From contig CAZRLN010000007.1 of assembly GCA_964601085.1 (NCBI GenBank), positions 17,203-81,202 of the forward strand: a DNA stretch of 64,000 nucleotides, read 5' to 3'. The translations under genes and the position numbers were made by a program. The notes beneath the pieces were generated by a model. It ran no database searches and was not told the DNA's origin. It saw nothing but the letters and a program-made list of their open reading frames with translations. The stretch's first letter is position 1, and the number at the start of each line of letters is the position of its first letter. This DNA is from UBA1444 sp964601085 (GTDB lineage: Bacteria > Bacillota > Negativicutes > UBA1444). Positions 8,362 to 16,710 of this stretch are shown piece after piece.

Positions 8362-9468
8362 ATGATGAAATTGGCAAAAAATCTGGGTTGGGAAAAATAT
8401 ATCGATATCCTGTTGCTGGTTTTTCTTGTGGCATTCCCCTTGGTCGGATCCCTATTCCGGGTCGAAATGATGAGCAAATGCATTGTCTACATTGTTTTTG
8501 CGCTCTCGTTGGACATCCTGTGGGGAAGTGCGGGCTTGATGAATTTGGGGCAAGCGATTTTCTTCGGGTTGGGCGGCTACGTGCTGGCCCTGTCGTATGC
8601 GACCAGGGATGGGATCCCGGCATTTATGGCCGGATTTGGCGTGACGGAGATTCCCTGGTTCATGCAGATTCTGCATAATACGCCGGTGGCGATTTTGATG
8701 GGGATGATTGTGCCGGGAGCGGTGGCCGGACTCCTGGGATTTTTTATTTTCCGCAGCAGGGTGAAAGGCGTATTCTTCAACATTATTACATTGTCGCTGG
8801 CCTCCCTGATTGAATTGTTTTTCACCAATCAGCAAAAGTATACCGGCGGCGCCAATGGCATCAGCGGCTTGCCGCCCATGAGCGCCGGCGGCGAACTGTT
8901 GTCGATCATTGAGCAGTATTATGTGATTCTGGCGGTGGGAGTGCTGGCCTATTTGTTCAGCCGCTGGTTGACCAACAGCCGGTTTGGCATGATTCTGCGG
9001 TCGGTGCGCGAGAATGAAAGTCGGCTGCAGTTCCTCGGTTTCAATCCGGCTGCATTCAAACTGACGATTTTTGTGATTTCCGGCATGATGGCCGGATTGG
9101 CCGGGATGCTTTACATTCCGGTGCATTCGTTCGTTTCCCCCGGTAACATCGGGGTTGTTTTTTCCACATCCGTACTGGTTTGGCTGGCGGTTGGCGGTCG
9201 CGGCAATTTGACGGGTGCCATGGTGGGAACGTTTATTGTGACCTGGATGGAAAGCTTGCTGTCCGAGCATTTTGAAAACGCCTGGCTATTGGTGCTGGGA
9301 GTCGCGATGCTGGCCATGGTCATGTTTTTTCCGAAAGGGATTATCGGCACGCTTCTCGACTGGCAGTACTCGCGGAAAGTCGATCGTCAGCTTGGTGGAG
9401 AAGCTGTCGACGAAGACGAACTGGGGTTGGCGGCCGGCGATTTTGCGACCGCGAAAGGGAAGGTGTGA
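8362..9468 (+). CDS. livM: Branched-chain-type ABC permease, LivM/UrtC-like
   Basis: This 368-residue membrane protein is of the LivM family; the segments SLDILWGSAGLMNLGQAIFFGLGGY and, near the C-terminus, the VWLAVGGRGNLTGAMVGT stretch match UrtC-type subunits. I placed the start at the ATG at 8362, five bases after AGAGGTGA, rather than at the GTG at 8353 which sits inside that ribosome site. The hydrophilic tail after residue 335 (acidic, DEDELG) is cytoplasmic. It pairs with the preceding permease and is followed three bases later by the first ATPase gene. Confidence 0.85.
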   Translation: MMKLAKNLGWEKYIDILLLVFLVAFPLVGSLFRVEMMSKCIVYIVFALSLDILWGSAGLMNLGQAIFFGLGGYVLALSYATRDGIPAFMAGFGVTEIPWFMQILHNTPVAILMGMIVPGAVAGLLGFFIFRSRVKGVFFNIITLSLASLIELFFTNQQKYTGGANGISGLPPMSAGGELLSIIEQYYVILAVGVLAYLFSRWLTNSRFGMILRSVRENESRLQFLGFNPAAFKLTIFVISGMMAGLAGMLYIPVHSFVSPGNIGVVFSTSVLVWLAVGGRGNLTGAMVGTFIVTWMESLLSEHFENAWLLVLGVAMLAMVMFFPKGIIGTLLDWQYSRKVDRQLGGEAVDEDELGLAAGDFATAKGKV

Positions 9469-9471
9469 CGA

Positions 9472-10224
9472 ATGGCTTTTTTGGAACTGCATGAGGTCAG
9501 CGTCAGTTTCAGCGGCTTTTTGGCTGTGGACCAGGTGTCCCTGACGGTTGCGGAAGGGGAAACCCGGGTTGTCATCGGCCCGAACGGGGCCGGCAAGACG
9601 ACGATCATCGACATGATTACCGGAAAAACGCCGCCGACTAGCGGCCGGATTTCCCTTGCCGGTGAAGACATCACTGGCCTTAGCCCGCATGAAATCGCCG
9701 GAAAGTATGGAGTCGGACGGAAGTTCCAGGGCCCCAACCTGTTTGACTACCTTACGGTGTATGAAAATGTCGAGGTGGCGCTGGCCGGACACAGCAGTGT
9801 GCTGAACACGTTCCTGTACCGAAAGAACCGGGCGATCGCCGACGAAATCAAGACGATTCTGGAACAAATCAATTTGTACGGAAAGAAGGATGTGATTTCG
9901 ACCTCCTTATCGCATGGGGAACGCCAGTGGCTGGAGATGGGAATGGTCATCGCCCAGAAACCGCGCCTGATTACACTGGATGAACCCACTGCGGGAATGA
10001 CGGCCGATGAAACCTACAAGACCGGTGAAATGATCAAGACCATGATGAAGGACAAAACGGTCATTGTCGTGGAACATGATATCGATTTTGTGGAGCAGAT
10101 CGCTGAAACGGTCACCGTGTTGCACCAGGGACGGGTTTTGGCGGAAGGGAATTTTGCTGAAGTGAAACGGAATCCGAGAGTGGTTCAGGTTTATTTGAAA
10201 GACGACGCCGGGGAGGTGGCCTGA
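9472..10224 (+). CDS. livG: ABC transporter ATPase, LivG/UrtD-like
   Basis: This 250-residue ATPase has Walker A GPNGAGKTT, signature LSHGERQWLEMGMVIAQ and Walker B RLITLDEPTAGM. The LSHGERQWLEMGM variant of the signature loop is the form found in UrtD rather than LivG of amino acid transporters, which is an independent hint that the operon handles urea-like compounds or amides. GGAAGGTG lies before the ATG. It and the next gene form the cytoplasmic ATPase pair. Confidence 0.88.
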   Translation: MAFLELHEVSVSFSGFLAVDQVSLTVAEGETRVVIGPNGAGKTTIIDMITGKTPPTSGRISLAGEDITGLSPHEIAGKYGVGRKFQGPNLFDYLTVYENVEVALAGHSSVLNTFLYRKNRAIADEIKTILEQINLYGKKDVISTSLSHGERQWLEMGMVIAQKPRLITLDEPTAGMTADETYKTGEMIKTMMKDKTVIVVEHDIDFVEQIAETVTVLHQGRVLAEGNFAEVKRNPRVVQVYLKDDAGEVA

Positions 10225-10225
10225 T

Positions 10226-10921
10226 ATGTTGGAAGTGAATGCGGTTTCCGTCAGTTACGGCAAAAGCCGGATCGTGAACAACGTGTCGTTTGCCGTCGAT
10301 TCTTCGGAAAAGTTGGCGATCCTCGGCCGCAATGGCGTGGGGAAAACGACGCTGCTGAAAAGTATGATCGGGTTGTTGCCAATGCAGACGGGAACTCTCC
10401 GGCTGGGTGACCGGAATCTTACCGCCATGAAAGCCTATGAGCGGGCCTGCAACGGGATTTCCTACGTACCGCAAGGTCGGGAAATCATTCCGAACCTTAC
10501 CGTGCAAGAAAATCTGGAACTGGGAGCGTTGGCCCATACCAAGGCAGTCCGGGAACGGATGGCGGAGGTTTTCGACTATTTCCCGATTTTGCCGGAACAC
10601 TTGCATCGAAAGGGCGGTGTGCTGTCCGGGGGGCAGCAGCAGCAACTGGCGATCGCCCGGGCTTTGATGAGCCATCCGAAGGTCTTGCTGCTTGATGAAC
10701 CGACAGAAGGAATCCAACCGAATGTGGTGGCGGAAATCGGCAATATCCTCAAACGCATCCATAAAACCCTGCAGATTCCGATTGTTATCGTGGAGCAGAA
10801 CCTGAAATTTGCCCGTCGCCTGGCCGACCGCTTCCTGATCATTCAAAAAGGGGAAATTGTCGCTGGCGGAGCGATGGAAACGCTATCCGACGAGATTATT
10901 CTTCGCTATCTTACGGTATAA
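10226..10921 (+). CDS. livF: ABC transporter ATPase, LivF/UrtE-like
   Basis: This 231-residue ATPase has Walker A GRNGVGKTT, signature LSGGQQQQLAIARAL and Walker B VLLLDEPTEGIQPNVV. The four-Gln signature with EGIQP is typical of UrtE. It starts two bases after the stop of the preceding ATPase gene, so the two are translated together. It closes the transporter part of the operon; the amidase gene follows after 38 bases without a terminator. Confidence 0.88.
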   Translation: MLEVNAVSVSYGKSRIVNNVSFAVDSSEKLAILGRNGVGKTTLLKSMIGLLPMQTGTLRLGDRNLTAMKAYERACNGISYVPQGREIIPNLTVQENLELGALAHTKAVRERMAEVFDYFPILPEHLHRKGGVLSGGQQQQLAIARALMSHPKVLLLDEPTEGIQPNVVAEIGNILKRIHKTLQIPIVIVEQNLKFARRLADRFLIIQKGEIVAGGAMETLSDEIILRYLTV

Positions 10922-10959
10922 TTAAAACCAGGACAGAACCCGTGAAAGGAGCCGATGAG

Positions 10960-12387
10960 ATGTCCCTCATGCAAAAAACAATCCGGGAGCTGGCGCCGTT
11001 ATTGCGAAGCAAACAGGTTTCGCCGGTCGAACTGACCCGGGAATGTCTGCAGCGGATCGAGCAGACGGAACCGTTGATCAACGCTTATATCACCGTGACC
11101 GCCGAGGCGGCTCTCCAGGCGGCGAAAGAAGCGGAGACGCAAATCCGTCAGGGCTGCTATCGGGGACCTTTGCATGGAATCCCTTACTCCGCAAAAGACC
11201 TGTATATGACGGCGGGGGTGCGGACAACCGCCGGTTCGGCGCTCCTGGCGGACAATATTCCGGCAGTCAACGCCGCCGTGATCGATTCCATGGCGGCAGC
11301 TGGAGCCATTTTGGTCGGTAAGAACAATCTGCATGAATTCGCGTATGGCACGACCAGCGAAAATGATTGTTTCGGTCCCTGCCGCAATCCCTGGAATCCC
11401 CGAATGATTACCGGCGGTTCAAGCGGCGGTTCCGCGGCGTCGGTGGCGGCAGGGAGTTCGATGTTTTCCCTGGGAACCGATACCGGCGGATCAATCCGGA
11501 TTCCGGCCTCTTTCTGCGGTGTGGTCGGAATCAAACCTACGTACGGAAGAGTCAGCAAACGGGGAGTCATTCCGCTCAGCTGGTCGATGGATCATACAGG
11601 ACCGATTGCCCGGTCCGTCTGGGATGCGGCGGCGGCGTTGACGGCAATGGCCGGTCATGACGCGACCGACGTCGGTTCAGCAGCCGTTCCGGCTGAGGAT
11701 TATACCGCGGGACTGGCAGGGGAACAACCTCTGGATGTCCGGGGACTCAGAATCGGAATTTGTCCGGGATATTATGAAGGATTATTGCAGCCGGCGGTGG
11801 AAGCCGCTTTTGCGCAGGTGATCCAATGGTTTGAACGCCAGGGTGCTCAGGTGCGCGAACTGTCCTACCCGAATCGTGATGCGTTCACCGTCGGCAGCAT
11901 TTTAACCATGTCCGAGGCGTACGCTTATCATGAACGGAATCTGGAAAGCTGCGGCGAAAAATATGGGCCGAGCATCCGCTATCGCCTCGAAAAAGGCCAA
12001 TATATTCCGGCGTCGGCGTATGTGAATGCCCAGCGACTGCGGCAGCAGGACCGTCGGCTCTGGGCGGAGCTGTATCAGGAGATCGATGTGTTCCTGTCGC
12101 CGACTGTGATTATGACGGCATTTCCGGTGGGAGAACCTACGGCGCCATTTGGCGGGGAGGCTGTGAATCCCCGGGTTCATCCCGTTCTGATGTATTTGAC
12201 TTCTTTGGGTGATTTCAACGGATATCCGGTTCTTTCGCTGCCCTGTGGTTTCAGCCGGGATGATCTGCCAATCGGCTTTCAGATTCAGGGAAGCCCGTTT
12301 GCGGAAAGCAAGGTTTTTCAGGTTGCATATGCGTACGAGCGGGCGCATCCGGAAATCGGCGAGAGGAAGTGCGGGTTATGGAAATAA
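10960..12387 (+). CDS. Amidase signature-family hydrolase
   Basis: This 475-residue enzyme is an amidase of the AS family, which hydrolyses amides to acid and ammonia using a Ser-cisSer-Lys triad. Counting from the ATG at 10960, Lys79 (PYSAKDLYM), Ser154 (first Ser of GGSSGGSAA) and Ser178 (GTDTGGSIRIPAS) form that triad. The ATG follows AAAGGAG by eight bases; a GTG at 10942 lies before the ribosome site and is rejected. Its position behind a Urt-type transporter and before an AtzG/DUF4089-like gene resembles AtzE-type amidases and allophanate or biuret hydrolases more than GatA, and no gatB or gatC is nearby. The exact substrate is unknown; a short-chain amide or ureide is the best guess. 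Confidence 0.85.
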   Translation: MSLMQKTIRELAPLLRSKQVSPVELTRECLQRIEQTEPLINAYITVTAEAALQAAKEAETQIRQGCYRGPLHGIPYSAKDLYMTAGVRTTAGSALLADNIPAVNAAVIDSMAAAGAILVGKNNLHEFAYGTTSENDCFGPCRNPWNPRMITGGSSGGSAASVAAGSSMFSLGTDTGGSIRIPASFCGVVGIKPTYGRVSKRGVIPLSWSMDHTGPIARSVWDAAAALTAMAGHDATDVGSAAVPAEDYTAGLAGEQPLDVRGLRIGICPGYYEGLLQPAVEAAFAQVIQWFERQGAQVRELSYPNRDAFTVGSILTMSEAYAYHERNLESCGEKYGPSIRYRLEKGQYIPASAYVNAQRLRQQDRRLWAELYQEIDVFLSPTVIMTAFPVGEPTAPFGGEAVNPRVHPVLMYLTSLGDFNGYPVLSLPCGFSRDDLPIGFQIQGSPFAESKVFQVAYAYERAHPEIGERKCGLWK

Positions 12388-12581
12388 GTACATTGCGCAG
12401 CGTGACGACCGAGATCTGCGGTCGCACAATGAATGAAGCGGTCGAGGAACATCTGCCCCGCTATGCAGTCGAATTGGCGGGATTGCTGGCAACAGTCCGG
12501 GATGTATCCCGCCAATTTCCCGAAGATTTGGCGCCGGCGTCGGTTTTCGCGCTCGCGCCGAGGCCAAAGCAGGAAAAGTAA
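12378..12581 (+). CDS. Small AtzG/DUF4089-like amidase partner
   Basis: This 67-residue protein overlaps the last ten bases of the amidase gene in another frame, with GAGAGGAAG before its ATG, which implies translational coupling. Its pattern (a helix with LPRYAVELAGLLATVRDVS, then PEDLAPASVFALAPRP) matches small GatC-like subunits such as AtzG and the DUF4089 family, which bind the amidase in front of them. No motif is diagnostic at this length, so the assignment rests on size, pattern and position. Confidence 0.5.
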   Translation: MEISTLRSVTTEICGRTMNEAVEEHLPRYAVELAGLLATVRDVSRQFPEDLAPASVFALAPRPKQEK

Positions 12582-12594
12582 CGGAGGAATCGAT

Positions 12595-13899
12595 GTGGAG
12601 AATGAATTGAACGAAATAGCTGCCCGACTGAAGCCGGCGGCTGTGGATTTTTGCCGCCGCCTGATCCGAGTGCCGGCGTTGCCGGGCGAAGAAAAAGGCG
12701 TAGCGGATTTATATCTGGCGGAAATGCAAAAACTCGGTTATGATGATGTTTTTCGCGATGCCTGGGGAAATGTAATCGGGATTATCCGGGGCAATGAACC
12801 CGGCCCAACCCTCATGTATAATGCGCACCTGGATCATGTGGATCCGGGCGACCCCGCCGAGTGGCTCGGGTATGATCCTTATGGCGCGGCGGTCGATGTC
12901 GCGGAAATGGATAATCAGGATCGGATGGGAACGGAAATGGCGGAAGTGATCCATGGCCGGGCCGCGGCGGATGTGAAAGGCGGCGGCGCCTGCCAGATAT
13001 ACGCCGGGGCTTTGTTGCGCCAGTTGCGCGAACAGGGCCGCAAAATTTCCGGCAACTTCATGTTTACCGGCGTCGTATTGGAAGAAACCGCCGAGCAGCT
13101 CGGCATGATCGGACTGATTGACGAAACGCTGCCGGCGCGGGGGCTCCACTATGATGGGGTGGTATCCTGCGAGGCTACTTCGCTGAAACTGTATCTCGGC
13201 CACCGCGGCCGGGTCGAACTGAAGGTAACCATTGAAGGCGTGACCAGCCATGGCAGCGCGCCCTGGCTGGGAATCAACGCGGTGAACAAGGCCACGGCGT
13301 TCATTGACCGCGTGGAGCAAGTAGTCAAAGCAGAGGCAGTGGAAGATGAGCAACTGGGACGCTCCAGCATCGCCCTGACAATTATCGGTTGTACACCAGG
13401 CGCCTTATGTATCGTGCCGGACCGATGCCAGATCACTTACGACCGGCGGATGGCGCCGGGAGAAACCGCGGAAAGTTGCGTCCGACAAGTCCAGAGGATT
13501 ATTGATGAGCTGGCGGCGAAGGATCCGGAATTCCGGGCGAAAGTCGAAATCGCGGCGGTGCCGCGGACTTCCTATACGGGAAAATCCGCCACGTTGCCAA
13601 ACGTGAAACAGCCATGGAAAATAGCGCCTGAGCATTTGTATGTCCAGGCGGCGGCAAGGGGTCTGGCCGGCTTGGGTCAACCGGTCAAATATGGCTATTG
13701 GGATTTCGGCACGGACTTGTCCGTCGTATGCGGTCGGGACAAGAAACCGGCCATCGGCTATTCGCCGATGCAGGAATTTTACTGTCATCGGCCGATTGAC
13801 AAGGTGCGAACCGATTACATGGAAAAGGCGATCGCCGGGAATGCCGCCATTTTTCTAGAGATGGGCCGGCTGTCCCGAGACGTCTTCGTGCTTGATTAG
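12595..13899 (+). CDS. M20-family zinc metallohydrolase (YgeY/ArgE/DapE type)
   Basis: This 434-residue enzyme is a di-zinc amidohydrolase or peptidase of family M20. Metal and catalytic sites are visible: NAHLDHVDPGD, the bridging Asp in AAADVKGGGA, the Glu pair in EETAEQ and a late His in YCHRPIDK. The lid domain with GHRGRVELKVTIEGVTSH is present. I chose the GTG at 12595, six bases after GGAGGA and 13 bases after the preceding stop, since a longer reading would overlap the small gene. Its overall look is closest to the YgeY group tied to purine and ureide breakdown, fitting the amidase and Urt-like transporter upstream. The substrate is unproven. Confidence 0.8.
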   Translation: MENELNEIAARLKPAAVDFCRRLIRVPALPGEEKGVADLYLAEMQKLGYDDVFRDAWGNVIGIIRGNEPGPTLMYNAHLDHVDPGDPAEWLGYDPYGAAVDVAEMDNQDRMGTEMAEVIHGRAAADVKGGGACQIYAGALLRQLREQGRKISGNFMFTGVVLEETAEQLGMIGLIDETLPARGLHYDGVVSCEATSLKLYLGHRGRVELKVTIEGVTSHGSAPWLGINAVNKATAFIDRVEQVVKAEAVEDEQLGRSSIALTIIGCTPGALCIVPDRCQITYDRRMAPGETAESCVRQVQRIIDELAAKDPEFRAKVEIAAVPRTSYTGKSATLPNVKQPWKIAPEHLYVQAAARGLAGLGQPVKYGYWDFGTDLSVVCGRDKKPAIGYSPMQEFYCHRPIDKVRTDYMEKAIAGNAAIFLEMGRLSRDVFVLD

Positions 13900-13913
13900 A
13901 GAGGTTAATCGAG

Positions 13914-13950
13914 ACAAGGTCCCTGTGAAATAGGTTCACAGGGACCTTGT
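13914..13950. repeat. Perfect 16-base inverted repeat after the M20 gene
   Basis: ACAAGGTCCCTGTGAA and its exact complement flank a five-base loop. It is 14 bases past the stop codon and probably ends the amidase operon transcript, although the T-run after it is poor. Confidence 0.7.
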
Positions 13951-13982
13951 GTTGCACAATGCTCAAAATTGAAACATAAACC

Positions 13983-14024
13983 AGGACGACGGGATAGTAC
14001 AAAACTACTCCGTCGTCCTTACAT
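13983..14024. terminator. Bidirectional hairpin between convergent genes
   Basis: Perfect arms GGACGACGG and CCGTCGTCC enclose a 17-base loop and are followed by TTACATTTT on the plus strand. It lies just past the 3' end of the minus-strand aminotransferase gene and can serve both directions. Confidence 0.6.
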
Positions 14025-14036
14025 TTTGCGTAGGAT

Positions 14037-15419
14037 TTATTTCCCCGGTTTCAAATTTCCCAAGGCAACGCCGATGGCTTTGATGGTAGCGTCAATTTCT
14101 GCTTTGGTTACGATCAGGGCCGGCGCTAACGTCAGCACATTGTTGAGACCGGGAACGCTGCGGCCCATGCGGCCCATCAGGATGCCCTGCTTTTTGACAT
14201 CGGCGACAATCGTCGCCAGCGTGCTTTCCGGAGAAGGAGCCTTGGTTGCTTTGTCATCGACGATTTCAATGCCGGCGAACAGGCCGAGTCCCCGGATGTC
14301 GCCGACCATCGGATGATCCGCGAACTGTTTTAGCTGATCCAGCATATACTGCCCCAACGCAGCGCTGTTTTCGACGAGTTGTTCTTCTTCGATGATCCGG
14401 ATATTTTCGAGGCCGACGCTGCAGCCGGCGGTGCAACCGCCGTAGGTGCTGATGTCGCGGAAATAACCGAAGGTATCGGTGGGAAGGGTCAGAAACCGGT
14501 CGAAGATTTTCTGTGTGGTCATGGTGGCGGACAGCGGCATGTAGGAGCTGGCAATTCCCTTGGCCAGGGTCACGATGTCTGGCGTGACATCATAATGTTG
14601 GTGGCCGAACATTTTGCCGGTCCGGCCGAATCCGGCGACAACCTCGTCGATGATGAGCAGAACTTCGTGCTTTTTGCAAATTTCCTGGATGATCGGGAAG
14701 TATTCCGGAACCGGCGGGATAATGCCGCCGCCGGCGGTGACCGGTTCGAGGATTACTGCCGCCACGGTGTCCGGATTTTCTTGCATGATGGTGCTTTCCA
14801 ACGCCCGGGCGCAGTCGATTTCGCAATGGGGATACTCCTTGCCGAATGGACAGCGATAACAACAGGCGTGGGGAATTTCAACAAATCCATCCGGGAAAGG
14901 TCCGTAGCCATTTTTGCGTTCCTTTTGGCCGCCGGCCGCCAGCACGGCCAGGGTACTGCCATGATAGTCCCGGTCGCGGTAGATGATTTTGTGTTTGCCT
15001 TTTTTGTTTTCGGACACCCCAAAGTAAAGCCGGGACATTTTGAAGGCCTTTTCATTGGCTTCGGACCCGCTGTTGGAAATGTAGACTTTGGGCAATTCCG
15101 GCAACAGAGAGGCCAGTTTGGTCGCCAGATGGATATAAGGCGGCGTCGCTACCGTGCCGGCATAGTAGGGAAGTATGCGGAGTTGATCGGCTGCCGCCTG
15201 AACCAGCGATTCCCGCCCATAGCCTACGTTGACGCACCAGACGCCGCCGGACAGCATATCCAGATATTCATTGCCCCGGGCATCTTGGATATGACAGCCG
15301 TTGCCCGACACCATGATCTGCGGTTCCTGCGTTTCCAGAGTCTTATGGTTGGTGAGGTGAAGCCAGAGATGCTTTTTTTCCAGTTCGATCAATTCTTCGA
15401 CGTTGGTTGGATTGGCCAT
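14037..15419 (-). CDS. Class III aminotransferase, probable taurine-pyruvate aminotransferase
   Basis: This 460-residue PLP enzyme has the fold type I class III pattern: SNSGSEANEKAFK, ILEPVTAGGG, LLIIDEVVAGFGRTG and the PLP Lys in TLAKGIASSYMP. An insert rich in Cys, ACCYRCPFG then PHCEIDCA, is reminiscent of taurine-pyruvate aminotransferase (Tpa), which makes sulfoacetaldehyde and alanine. The gene is 18 bases downstream of an iron alcohol dehydrogenase, matching the Tpa plus sulfoacetaldehyde reductase pairing known from taurine-reducing anaerobes. Other omega-amino acid:pyruvate aminotransferases remain possible, so the substrate call is moderate while the family is certain. Confidence 0.72.
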   Translation of the reverse strand: MANPTNVEELIELEKKHLWLHLTNHKTLETQEPQIMVSGNGCHIQDARGNEYLDMLSGGVWCVNVGYGRESLVQAAADQLRILPYYAGTVATPPYIHLATKLASLLPELPKVYISNSGSEANEKAFKMSRLYFGVSENKKGKHKIIYRDRDYHGSTLAVLAAGGQKERKNGYGPFPDGFVEIPHACCYRCPFGKEYPHCEIDCARALESTIMQENPDTVAAVILEPVTAGGGIIPPVPEYFPIIQEICKKHEVLLIIDEVVAGFGRTGKMFGHQHYDVTPDIVTLAKGIASSYMPLSATMTTQKIFDRFLTLPTDTFGYFRDISTYGGCTAGCSVGLENIRIIEEEQLVENSAALGQYMLDQLKQFADHPMVGDIRGLGLFAGIEIVDDKATKAPSPESTLATIVADVKKQGILMGRMGRSVPGLNNVLTLAPALIVTKAEIDATIKAIGVALGNLKPGK

Positions 15420-15437
15420 ATGATTCGCACTCCCTTC

Positions 15438-16595
15438 TTATTTCCCGGTGAGGCAGGCAAGATACAGACGTTCGATTTCTTTAAGGGTCGGTTTGCGGGG
15501 GTTGAACAGCACGCTGCCGCTTTTTGAGGCATCGCTCGCCAAAGTCGGGACGGCAGCGTCTGAAACGCCGAGTTCCGCCAGCGTGAGAGGCAGACCGGTT
15601 GCGGCATAGATATCCCGTACGGCATCGACTGCGAACTGGCTGGCTTCTTTCAGGGGAAGACTATTTACGTTGCCGCCCAGGGCTTCGGCGATCCGGACAA
15701 ACTTTTCGGGGCAGGCGGGCCGATTGTATTCCATGACCCACGGCAAAAGAATCGCATTGGCCTGCCCATGAGGAATGCCAAAATGGGCGCCGAGCGGACG
15801 CGACATCGCATGCACCAGGGCGACGGAAGCATTGCCGAACGCAAGCCCCGCATGCATCTGTCCCAGAAGCATGGCGGTCCGGGCCGCCGCATTGTTGCCG
15901 TTCAACGTGGCTTTGACTAGGTTGCCGCCGATCAGCCGAATGGCGGATAATGCGAAAATGTCCGTCGTTGGTGTGGCGAGGCTGGACTGGAATGCTTCGA
16001 TGGCGTGCGTCAGGGCATCCATGCCCGGGCCGGCGGTAAACGCAGGAGGAATGCTGAGCGTGAGCCGGGGATCGAGCATGGCAACCCGGGGAATCAGGAA
16101 CGGACTGTTGATTAGCATTTTGATTTTTCGTTCCATATCGGTAATGACAACAAACTTGGTGACTTCGCTGCCGGTTCCGGCGGTGGTGGAAATGGCGATT
16201 ACCGGCAGTCCGGGACGGAGGGGCGTACTTTTTTCGTAATCGCCGATAGTACCATCTTGCAAAGCCATCAGACCGATGGCTTTGCCGGCATCAAGCGGAC
16301 TTCCGCCGCCAAGCGCAATGATGACATCCGCGCCGCATTCCCGGGCCCGGGAGGCGCCGGCGGTAATGGTCTGTACACAAGGGTCGGAATCCACTTCGCA
16401 AAATAGAGTTGCGGCGACACCGGCAGCTTGCAGGGAAGTGCGGACCGCATCCAGCGAGCCATTGACGCGGGATGAGTTGCGTCCGGTGACGATCATCGCC
16501 CTAGAACCGAACTTCAAGGCTTCTTCGCCGACCTGTTCCACGCTGTTCCAACCAAATACTATCCGTTCGGGTGCTTGGAATACATCCATTGCCAT
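15438..16595 (-). CDS. Iron-containing alcohol dehydrogenase, candidate sulfoacetaldehyde reductase
   Basis: This 385-residue NAD-linked dehydrogenase belongs to the group III iron family. It shows the nucleotide loop GGGSPLDAGKA, TTAGTGSEVT, and the iron ligands in GPGMDALTHAIEAF and the two His of PLGAHFGIPHGQ. The start at 16595 follows GGGAGG by seven bases; an earlier Met overlaps that site. It reduces aldehydes or oxidises alcohols in fermentation. Placed between a PucR regulator and a Tpa-like aminotransferase, its most economical role is reduction of sulfoacetaldehyde to isethionate (as SarD), but generic 1,3-diol or aldehyde reduction cannot be excluded. Confidence 0.8.
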   Translation of the reverse strand: MAMDVFQAPERIVFGWNSVEQVGEEALKFGSRAMIVTGRNSSRVNGSLDAVRTSLQAAGVAATLFCEVDSDPCVQTITAGASRARECGADVIIALGGGSPLDAGKAIGLMALQDGTIGDYEKSTPLRPGLPVIAISTTAGTGSEVTKFVVITDMERKIKMLINSPFLIPRVAMLDPRLTLSIPPAFTAGPGMDALTHAIEAFQSSLATPTTDIFALSAIRLIGGNLVKATLNGNNAAARTAMLLGQMHAGLAFGNASVALVHAMSRPLGAHFGIPHGQANAILLPWVMEYNRPACPEKFVRIAEALGGNVNSLPLKEASQFAVDAVRDIYAATGLPLTLAELGVSDAAVPTLASDASKSGSVLFNPRKPTLKEIERLYLACLTGK

Positions 16596-16710
16596 CCATA
16601 AACCTCCCATAATTCCAACGTTAGCCGGCCGAAACTTTCCGCATCGTTGCCGTTCGGTCCCGGGCCTGCAGCATATGCGTGGATTGCTCTTCCATCGGAG
16701 AATAACCGGG

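Noticed and set aside
8452..9270. Long minus-strand frame opposite livM
   Set aside because: Rich in His, Gln and Arg as expected of an antisense shadow; livM is unambiguous.
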